From assembly GCA_036346225.1 (NCBI GenBank), contig JARFIW010000115.1:3199001-3263000 (forward strand): DNA of 64,000 nucleotides, read 5' to 3'. Source of the DNA: Platerodrilus igneus. Its lineage: Eukaryota; Arthropoda; Insecta; Coleoptera; Lycidae. Positions within the stretch are counted from its first letter, which is position 1; the number at the start of each line of letters is the position of its first letter. The translations under genes and the position numbers were made by a program. The notes beneath the pieces are model-generated. The model was not told the DNA's origin and ran no database searches. It saw only the letters and a list, made by a program, of their open reading frames with translations. This document shows positions 56,510 through 64,000 of the stretch, piece by piece.

Positions 56510-58558
56510 TCACGTAGAGTTGAATTGGCTTGAAGCCTTCTCTCTAACGAAAAAAAACGTCTTGTTGCCGCTTTGCAATGAGTCACCCAAAACAGATGGT
56601 GATTGCTCAAAGGGAATTGTTACAATAAAGCGCCCATCAGAGGCACGTTTAGTTGTTTTGATGAAAAGGGCTTCACAAGATTTCTCTTCCTGAGAAAATG
56701 TCTTTTCTGTAGTAGACTGTTCAACTTCCCAGAACCTAGCAAGCTGAGATTGTACGTCACATTGGGAAAGCTGACACTGCACTGAGTTACCATTTTTGCC
56801 GGGAAGAGGACCACTTATTACCCAGCCGAACTTGGTTTTTTGGAGCACTGGAAGTTCTGGACCTAGACGAATTTGTCCTATGCACATAAGGTTCCAAAAT
56901 TCAGACGAACCTATGAGGATGTCAATTTCCCTAGGCTTGTAGTACAGAGGATCTGATAAGCGAATATTGTTCGGGATGCAAATGCGATTAGTGTCCACCT
57001 GAAACCCAGGTAGGGCATTGGTGATGCAATCTATTACTAGACACGAAAGATTTATCTTGAATGGAGAGTGCTGAGCTGACAATTGCACGTTGCATTTGGA
57101 ATGAACTTGAGAAGAAGCTGAGGATAAACCTGATACGCTGACCTTGACTGGTGCCATTTGTAAATTTAATCTTTTACACATATTGAAAGTTATAAAATAT
57201 GACTGCGAAGCAGAGTCAAGCAAAATCCTTACAGAGTGAGTTTTGTTCGAAAAATCACAAGCGAGGGCTGTAGCGGTAGGAAGCAAAACTTGAACAGTGT
57301 TCGATGCGAATGCTGATACAGATTGACTGGCTTTATTTGAAGGTTCTGATTCTTGAGTTGGATTGATCTTAGTTTGATCATGTAAGAGAGTATGATGCCT
57401 TGATTTGCAAATTCGACATGCATACTTAGAAGAACATTGCTGACTCAAATGTCCCCGTGAAAGACAATTATAACACAGATTCAGATCCTTTACTTTAGAG
57501 GACCTGCTTGTAGCTGATAGTTTTAAAAAATCGTTACACCTGTAGAGGGAGTGTGTTTTGTTACAAAATGCACACGAGTAGGTGTTGGTTACAAATGTTT
57601 TCGCTATGTGCCTAGTTTTATCAGGACCCACTTTATCCTGTTTTAAATTGAGTGTTTCTAACAAATCCGCAATGCTTCTTAGAAAGCCTTTAAACTCATC
57701 AAGGGTGGGTAATTCTGTGCCAGAAGTGTTTTTAAGGGTTTCCCATTGCCTTGCGGTGCGAGGATCAAGTTTGTTTGTCATTAAATGTATTACAAGCGTA
57801 TCGAAAAGCTCTTGTGTTTCCGATAATGATTTGAGTGCATTGACATGCTTAAACAACATGTCATGCAGGTGACGAAGTTTCTTAGCTGATTCCTTGCCCA
57901 ACGATTCTAGATTCAGTATCGATTTGATGTGGTTATACACAAGCATTCGTGGGTTGTTATACCTTTGACAAAGACTTCTCCACGCTAAAGCATAATTTTC
58001 TGATGTAAACTCTAAAGATTTAATGGTAAGCAGTGCATCATGAGTCAACGAAGCACGAAGATAATGAAATTTTTGGATATCAGTAATGGAGTCATTGTCA
58101 TGAATTAAGCTCACAAACAGGTCTCTATATTCGAACCAGCAGTCAATTTCCCCACTATACTTTGGAAGATTTATTATCGGAAGTTTTATAGCATTTTTGC
58201 TTGTAGAAGCTTGGTTGCTATCAGAAATGCTTGAACCTATAGGCGACTGTGGCCGTAGTGGATGTGGATTGATTTCATCACACAAGTATTCTGCAGACGA
58301 GATTGTTGCATAATAAAAATCAGTAAACTCTTCTTGAATGGCATATTCAACATTTGGATCCTCAGCTTGTAATTGAATATCGTTAAATTGAGTTAGCAAG
58401 GGCATCGCACTATTGATCCGTTTTTGAAGTTCAATTAAAACCTTTGACGGTTCTGCCAATTTGTTGATTATAAATTCGGCATCAATTTTTTCAATATATT
58501 TTGAAAAATTAGTAAGATTGCGTTTAATAGACGCCCTTTGTAGTTTTAAAGTATTCAT
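56510..58558 (-). CDS. BEL Gag and protease region
   Basis: An open frame of 682 codons starts at the ATG at 58558. The N-terminal half is a helical Gag with 'INLPKYSGEIDCWFEYRDLF' and 'KFHYLRASL', a Gag block shared by BEL/Pao elements. Two zinc-binding stretches follow: CAFCNKTHSLYRC, then CYNCLSRGHLSQQC, with CRICKSRHHTLLH beside them. An aspartic-protease-like region has 'VRILLDSASQSYFI' at about residue 450, with the DSA form known in this group. 'REIDILIGSSEFW' and 'KTKFGWVISG' are typical before the RT. The frame is intact to its stop at 56510; RT continues after a break. Confidence 0.9.
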   Translation of the reverse strand: MNTLKLQRASIKRNLTNFSKYIEKIDAEFIINKLAEPSKVLIELQKRINSAMPLLTQFNDIQLQAEDPNVEYAIQEEFTDFYYATISSAEYLCDEINPHPLRPQSPIGSSISDSNQASTSKNAIKLPIINLPKYSGEIDCWFEYRDLFVSLIHDNDSITDIQKFHYLRASLTHDALLTIKSLEFTSENYALAWRSLCQRYNNPRMLVYNHIKSILNLESLGKESAKKLRHLHDMLFKHVNALKSLSETQELFDTLVIHLMTNKLDPRTARQWETLKNTSGTELPTLDEFKGFLRSIADLLETLNLKQDKVGPDKTRHIAKTFVTNTYSCAFCNKTHSLYRCNDFLKLSATSRSSKVKDLNLCYNCLSRGHLSQQCSSKYACRICKSRHHTLLHDQTKINPTQESEPSNKASQSVSAFASNTVQVLLPTATALACDFSNKTHSVRILLDSASQSYFITFNMCKRLNLQMAPVKVSVSGLSSASSQVHSKCNVQLSAQHSPFKINLSCLVIDCITNALPGFQVDTNRICIPNNIRLSDPLYYKPREIDILIGSSEFWNLMCIGQIRLGPELPVLQKTKFGWVISGPLPGKNGNSVQCQLSQCDVQSQLARFWEVEQSTTEKTFSQEEKSCEALFIKTTKRASDGRFIVTIPFEQSPSVLGDSLQSGNKTFFFVREKASSQFNST

Positions 58559-60870
58559 TGTGAAAATGTTTTTTAAGAACCGAAAAATGCGTATAATAGC
58601 AGTATCTATTTATATTACAGTGTTTAGTACAACACCATAAACAAATGTGAAAATGAAATGGACAAAATTTCCATAAATTAATGTCAATTATAATAACACC
58701 AAAATTAACATTTTAAGCATGCAGAAATTGGAAAATTGGTGTGTAATATGCATACATTTTAATAATGTTTGGTTAAAATTCCAAATAATTCGGGAAAGAG
58801 TGAGCAGGCAACAGTCCATTGACCCACCCAACCTAACCTTGATGAGATGTCCAACACTATCTACAAAACAGAAGAATTACAATGAGTTATGGTGATGCTG
58901 TTTTTCTTCTCTAAAGGTTATACACAAGCCTCACATTAAGAGCAAGTGTAATGAAGTCTTCCGACATAACTAGGGGTCTATTCGTTGGGTAGAGCTATGA
59001 GAAATGGGGAGGGTAAGTCGAAATCTGATTGTAGGTCAAACTTAATCTAAAACAAATAGGCGCCACCAAGTCCTGACTTATTTATGATAATTGCGTGGCA
59101 TGTTTCTAGGGGCGGACGTGGAAACCCAAAGAAAAAAAATCGCCTTCGATGACAAAAACCTGTCTTAACAAAATAAGACGCTGTTCCTGCAAGAAATTGT
59201 AATAATTAGATTAATAGAAAAGTGGAACACTATTTGTGTCCCGCAAACATACCTAAAGAAATATTAAAAAGATATTTTCTATATAAAATTGGCATCAAAA
59301 TTCTACTCTTAAAGATATTAGTTTCCTGTAGTTAGGTTTGATCATACTTGATCAAAAAAAAAACTTTAATCTTGAACCAATAATTTACTCAAAAGAATCT
59401 CTTTAAAACAAAATGCAATGCAACAAAATTTAATAAATAATTGAATGACTTCGTGAATTTTAAATTAAGGTTTATCAAAATTATTCATAATCAAACATTT
59501 TACAGCTTAGTGTAAACTTGTTATACAAAAAAGGTCCGACCGTGCAGATCTGTTCAGGAGGGTTGCATTTAAAAATGTTGCTACTCAAGTTTTTCCATTT
59601 CTAAATTACTTGTATTAGTTTTAATTTCTAAAAAAGCAGATCACAAAAATATTCTTGTTTACTCAACTTGGACTAACGCTGTTCAAGCATTCGCTTAGAA
59701 CACATCTGTCAGCAGTACACTGCAGACAAACAAGTGATGTCAGTAACCCTGTTGCTGTTACTAACGGTACATAATGAACCACGTGTGGTGTTTCTTAAAC
59801 CATCAAAATAGTGAATTATAATTTTAACACTGGAAAATTCCAGCTCAACAAATAATTGAAATTTTTATAATATTCGTACTTTTACACAATCAAACAAATT
59901 AAAGTGTTTCTAATGTGTAACACCAAAAAAAAGATTCTTAAAGCTAACTACGAATCAAAACTGCTTTTCTAGCTTTGATGAGGTACTTGTTATATCAAGC
60001 GGAGTTTACTGCTTGTTGTGTGGACCCAGCTCATCCTAAACAGCTTCCACCACATGGAATTGTTCCAGGTGTCGAATTAAATGCAGTCACAATACATTCG
60101 TCAGCTGCTGCAATATGTTGAATCACGCTGCCTTACTAAATAGCATCTTTACGCTGTACAACGTCGTAAAACAAAGTGGTTTTAACAAAAGTGATTGGAT
60201 TTCCTATTTTCAAAGTTGCATTTTTAATGTTGTTCTTGCGCGCTATTCAAAGATGTGTCCCGACTGCTCAAAATTTATACGCAAATTGGCGGCCTGCGTT
60301 TTTTCGTACCTCTTGACTCTTCTACCACGCATGGCCGACTGATTATCAAATTCGCTCGGACGAACGGAGTGTCCCAGGAGGGGGCTGTCAACCAAAACGC
60401 GCCTGCAAACCGCTATAGAAGCCACAGATATTCGACTATACATAGAATGCCACATAAAGATGCCGCTTTAGCGTATTACCAAAGTTGTTAAATGTATTTT
60501 ACTTATTATTTTAATAAAAGTGTTTTATAATTCTTGCACTTTTATGAATGGATTTATTAACCAAAAATAAAATGGTTACAATGGAAGTAGAGGATTATAA
60601 AGAAACGTTGGTAGGACTCACCTCTAACTGGTCTGCTGTTTTTAGTGCATTAAACTTGTTATTCATACCCAGAATTGCAAGAAAGTTGTCCTGAGCATTA
60701 AATTCTTTCTTGAGTTTATGCTACTGCAAAATATTTTATTTCCTCACTTATTCTCTTTTCTGATTTTCTTTTTGTAAATAACGAGTGTAAAATTGCAGGT
60801 CCGTTTTCATTTAAAATACTGAAGTTAGTGGAAGTAATTTTGTAATGCTGAATTCCTTATTGTATTAAAT
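58559..60870 (-). other. BEL leader, 2.3 kb, no recognised gene
   Basis: The stretch between the primer-binding site and the gag ATG is much longer than I would expect for BEL/Pao. It is AT-rich and has no recognised frame; the best are 75- and 78-codon plus-strand frames at 60115-60342 and 60255-60491, without known relatives. A secondary insertion is likely but no edges were found. A GTGAGT donor-like site lies on the minus strand near 60618. Confidence 0.5.
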
Positions 60871-60888
60871 ATGGTTCGAAGTCTACCA

Positions 60889-61213
60889 TGTCAGATGCTT
60901 GATGATCTATATTGTTAGTTAATAAAGCTTGATAAGAAGGACTTGTAAAAGTATATAAACAAAACTGACTTGCAGTTGAACAATCTTTAATTTGATAATC
61001 TTGAAAGTAGTAAATGTGTACAAATTATTTGAAACAACTCGCACGCCATACTTTCTCGGCGGCGGGAAAACAACAACGTCTCGCTGAGAACGCATGCTCA
61101 TAATTAAAGAAAACATGTAAATTCGCAAGCCATCACCAGAGGGCGAGCGCGCTAAATTTAAACATGAAATAATAATTCATAAAATAATTTACAGCAAAAA
61201 AAAGTGCTAAACA
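60889..61213 (-). repeat. BEL 5' LTR
   Basis: On the minus strand it runs from TGTTTAGC to CTGACA. TGGTAGACTTCGAACCAT (60888-60871, minus strand) follows at once and begins with the TGG expected of a tRNA primer-binding site. The tRNA was not identified. Confidence 0.88.
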
Positions 61214-61218
61214 GTGCT

Positions 61219-62010
61219 CAAAGACCACAAACATAGAAACAAGGAAAAGATTGCTTAAAACATGTGTGTGGAGCACGGCACTGTACGGCTGTGAAGCATG
61301 GACAGTAGGAGAAGCGGACAAAAAAAAGGTAGAAGCCTTGAAGTGTGGTGCTACAGACGTATGATGAAGATATCATGGACAGACAAAGTTAAGAACGAAG
61401 AGGTACTAAAAATGGTAGGGGAAGAAAGAAATATGTGGAAAACGGTAAAAAATAGGAGAGATAGGATGATAGGCATGAGGGAATAGTGCGGAATATATTA
61501 GAAGCAGAGATAGGAAAAAAGAGAAGAAGAGGCAGACCTAGGTTAGACTACTGCACACAGATAGTAAAAGATGTAGGCTGTAGGGGTTTCAGGGAGATGT
61601 GTAGGCTAGCCCAGAATATAAATCAATGGAGGTACACATCCAACCGATCCCAAGATGGATAAACTAATGACGAAAAAATAACTGTGCTTAAACATGATGA
61701 TTATTATAAGTAACTACAAGAAGTGGTTGGGAAATATTCTCGAATAATGTTAAGTGTGTGAAAGGATTTACTAGAAAAAGTGTTGGGGGATCTTGGTAAC
61801 CACAGGTTGCTTAACCCCCTTCACTGAATCTCGGTGAAATAGGGCATAAAATTAGAAAATAATAGAAGGGGAACGAGCTGTATACACATGCTGTGTGAGA
61901 ATTTCAGGGAACTATGTAGGCTAGCTCTGAATATAAATAAGTGTAGGTACGTGTCCAACCAGTTTTGAAACGGAAAACCTAATGACGAAAAAGTAAGCGC
62001 AGATAAATCA
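61219..62010 (+). pseudogene. LINE 3' coding tail (right of BEL)
   Basis: The plus strand encodes 'TALYGCEAWTVGEADKK', 'ALEVWCYRRMMKISW' and 'KNEEVLKMVGEERNMW', the post-RT region common in insect LINEs. 'GRPRLDY' and 'MCRLAQNIN' follow with a stop and a frameshift. 61850-62010 repeats the terminal part ('agggaactatgtaggctagctctgaatataaataa'). It is the continuation of 53041-53116, interrupted by the BEL element. Confidence 0.8.
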
Positions 62011-62219
62011 GATGATTAGTATAAACAACTAGTTGTTGGTTGTGAAATATCTGCAACTAATGTTGACTGTGCGAAAAGATATATTGGAAAATATATTAAA
62101 TCAGTAAATGGTTAAGTGTTGAGGGAACTTGGCAGCCACAGAGTGCTTACCTCCCTTCACAACCACTGAATGTCGGAGAAATAGGGTATACAATTGTAAA
62201 ACAATAGAAGGTGACCGAA

Positions 62220-62720
62220 CTGCATCTAACAAGAAAGAACAGCGCCTATGATGAAAGACAACAAACATAGAACAAGAAGAAAATTGTTGAAAGCATATGT
62301 GTGGAGCATAGCACAGTATGCCTATGAAATACGGGCAGTCTGAAACGCAGACAGAAAAACGGTAGCAGCCTTTTGAAATACTGTACTTCAGATGTATGAA
62401 AACGATAGCATGGACAGACAAAGATAATAACAAATAGGTTATAAAAATAGTAGGGGAACAAGAATATCTGGGGGAAAGAAATAGAACAAATAAATGGGCA
62501 GAATACGTTCTAAGACATTTTTGGGGAATAGTATGGGATATATTACAAGCAGAGATAGGAAAAAGAGGTAGATGTAGACCTAGATCAGATTAGTGATAGA
62601 AGCAAACTGCAAATTTAAGGAAATGTGTAGGTTAGTTCAGAATAGGAAGCAATGTTGGTACACGTCTAACCAGTTCCAGGACCGAAGACCTAATGGTGAT
62701 GATGATGTACATATTCCTTA
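62220..62720 (+). pseudogene. Second decayed copy of the LINE 3' tail
   Basis: 'gcatctaacaagaaagaacagcgcc' through 'tgtgtggagcatagcacagtatg', 'agcatggacagacaaagat', 'gcagagataggaaaaagaggtag' and 'atgtgtaggttagttcagaata' repeat the order seen at 61219-61680, with stops throughout. The direct repetition suggests tandem duplication of the LINE end. Confidence 0.75.
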
Positions 62721-62721
62721 A

Positions 62722-63081
62722 GCAACACCTATAGCTCAGTTACAGTATCACGATGTTTATTCATCGGACTCTGAAGATGAAAATAATTCTTCTATAGCTA
62801 ACCCACCTCCTAATACTAAGACTTCGAATTCTAATAGTTTTGTAGTAGTAAAATTTTCTGGAAAAAAAGAATTGAAATATTATGTTGGTCATGTCCTTCA
62901 GCTTCTTGAGGACAACACTCTGGAAGTAAGCTTCATGAGAAAAAGAAGAGATTGTGAAGTCAAGGATGTCTCTATTGTTGAACATGATGACATAGATGTT
63001 GTTTTGGATCCACCAAAAATAGATAAAAGAGGATGCCGTATTTTTAAATTTATTTCAAAAAAATACAAGGATATGTGTTAA
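62722..63081 (+). CDS. Unassigned 119-codon open frame, possible transposon-derived C-terminus
   Basis: The frame is open from 62722 to a stop at 63081. It has an acidic Ser/Asn-rich beginning ('DVYSSDSEDENNSS'), then 'FVVVKFSGKKELKYYVGHVL', 'EVSFMRKRRD' and 'DIDVVLDPP'. The pattern VVVKF..KK..KYYVG resembles C-terminal tails of many uncharacterised arthropod proteins, some linked to transposase genes. That assignment is from memory and weak. The first ATG in frame is at 62872, so a fragment whose 5' part is lost is more likely than a complete gene. Confidence 0.45.
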   Translation, partial: ATPIAQLQYHDVYSSDSEDENNSSIANPPPNTKTSNSNSFVVVKFSGKKELKYYVGHVLQLLEDNTLEVSFMRKRRDCEVKDVSIVEHDDIDVVLDPPKIDKRGCRIFKFISKKYKDMC

Positions 63082-63568
63082 TTTTGATGATGTAAAGTTG
63101 AGCAAAGATAAGTTTAAATAGACTAATAATTAATAACATTATTGTTTTTCTGTGACTTTGTAATTTACATTTTACATAATTAGGTAATGAGAAAGTCAAC
63201 ACCATACCTGACCTGCCAACTCCGAAGCATGATAAAAACTAAATTCTATTAAAAAGTCCAAAAATATATTATGATTTCTGCTACGTATCTGAATCATTAG
63301 TGGGATACCCAAGGAATTTTAGAAACAAACCTACATAATTATAAACAATTTTTAAAATCTACAAAAAACTTTGTCAAGAATTGTCACATTTTTATGGAAT
63401 GACCCATATGCTTCTTTTACAAGATTGAGATTTGCTTTAGGTCTAAGAGATTTTATCAAAGAGGGGGTGTTAAGTGAAACGGTAAAATTGTATGTTATTT
63501 AGTCGAGAGTTAGTGTGAGTTTATACAGAATACGTTTCATTCATTCTTTTCAAGTGTGGTGACGTAAG
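63082..63568. other. Spacer with a possible copia polypurine tract/LTR start
   Basis: 'tcaaagaggggg/TGTTAAGTGAAAC' at 63456-63480 looks like a polypurine tract followed by an LTR start, as in Ty1/copia elements, on the plus strand. No matching second LTR is in the window. The rest shows nothing recognisable. Confidence 0.4.
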
Positions 63569-64000
63569 ATGATCCAAGATGGCTACAATTTGATTGTTTT
63601 AAAGAATGTAAAAAAAAGCTTTAATGATGTAGAAAATAGGGAAGACAAAAAACAGTGGAAGCATGCAATGAACCGGGAGCTAGATTCTATAAATAAAAAT
63701 AATACGTGGATAAAGGTAAAGAAGTCTGAGAACAAAATGATTTTAGGGAGTAAATGGGTAATTAATTTCAAATCAACATAGGAAAATGAGATAAATAAAT
63801 ACAAAGCAAGATTAGTTGTCAAGGGATTTGCTCAAAAATGAACGTTGGATTATAAAGAGGTATTTTCACCTGTGGCAAACGGAAACCAGTTGGGAGACTA
63901 CTTTAGGCAATTAGATGTCAAACAGCCTTTTTTAAATGCAAGTTCAGATGAGAAAATTTACATTCATCCACCTGAAAGTTATAAAATTGAGGGACGTATC
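63569..64000 (+). pseudogene. Ty1/copia reverse transcriptase, N-terminal part (runs off window)
   Basis: The plus strand reads 'WKHAMNRELDSINKNNTW', 'LGSKWVINFKS', then after an in-frame stop 'YKARLVVKGFAQ' and, after another stop, 'LDYKEVFSPVA' and 'LDVKQPFLNA', 'EKIYIHPPESY'. This is the standard start of the copia-type RT domain. About 30 codons between FSPVA and QLDVKQ are missing, so there is a deletion as well. The element continues past base 64000. Confidence 0.88.

Larger units (their letters stand above)
53117..61213 (-). mobile_element. BEL/Pao LTR retrotransposon, 8097 bp, TSD GTGCT
   Basis: LTRs of 325 bp each flank the element at 53117-53441 and 60889-61213. GTGCT at 53112-53116 and 61214-61218 is a perfect 5-bp target duplication. 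The minus-strand order is 5' LTR, primer-binding site, long leader, gag with zinc knuckles, protease, RT, RNase H, integrase, polypurine tract, 3' LTR; this is the BEL/Pao arrangement, and the integrase and RT motifs fit that family. Counting by eye gives nine differences between LTRs (about 2.8%), so insertion is fairly recent, but the pol frame carries several breaks. No envelope-like frame was seen. Confidence 0.93.

Noticed and set aside
62101..62461. Minus-strand 110-codon Cys/Phe-rich frame
   Set aside because: It is the complement of the decayed LINE tail read on the plus strand.

Overview
The window looks like a repeat-rich insect nuclear genome. Two conserved spliced genes (an FBXW7/archipelago-type F-box/WD40 protein and LSm2) and two intronless proteasome alpha-subunit genes lie among LINE, BEL/Pao, Ty3/gypsy and Ty1/copia retroelements. 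Several satellite families are also present. GT-AG introns as short as 45-55 nt fit an arthropod. Nothing bacterial, no tRNA or rRNA gene and no CRISPR array was seen. The species cannot be named from the sequence.

Layout. 1-3930: a Jockey-superfamily LINE on the minus strand, cut by the window edge and carrying frameshifts. 4233-7925: PSMA1 copy 1 with its 3' flank of GATCGA-rich repeats and a 44-bp satellite. 7923-10378: seven purine-rich units of about 300-330 bp. 10379-11796: a largely unassigned spacer holding a palindrome. 11797-20560: PSMA1 copy 2 with the same flank and a much longer satellite, itself containing a 2.27-kb tandem duplication. 20918-21340: a 50-bp minisatellite.

21656-37061 (minus): the FBXW7-like gene. 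Nine coding exons join in one open frame of 656 codons. One intron carries a 1.14-kb inverted LTR dimer, another about 6.2 kb of a 38-bp satellite, and a third about 3.5 kb of CTCA-rich repeat.

39.0-46.5 kb: a tandem repeat of about 500 bp with a tRNA-like segment. It has been invaded by a hairpin element, a solo LTR and a degenerate Ty3/gypsy element, which itself holds a LINE fragment in its 5' LTR. 46.5-48.0 kb: two more solo LTRs. 48938-49370 (plus): LSM2, four exons, followed by two decayed partial copies. 51167-51759: another solo LTR. 51.98-53.04 kb: an A/T-rich tandem array. 53117-61213 (minus): a BEL/Pao element with 325-bp LTRs and a 5-bp target duplication, inserted into a LINE 3' end. 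62.2-64 kb: another LINE tail, an unassigned conserved-looking ORF, and a Ty1/copia fragment running off the window.

The host genes are unrelated housekeeping or regulatory genes (proteasome core, SCF substrate receptor, U6 snRNP/mRNA decay). They form no operon-like unit. The main interest is how satellites and retroelements have built up around and inside them.
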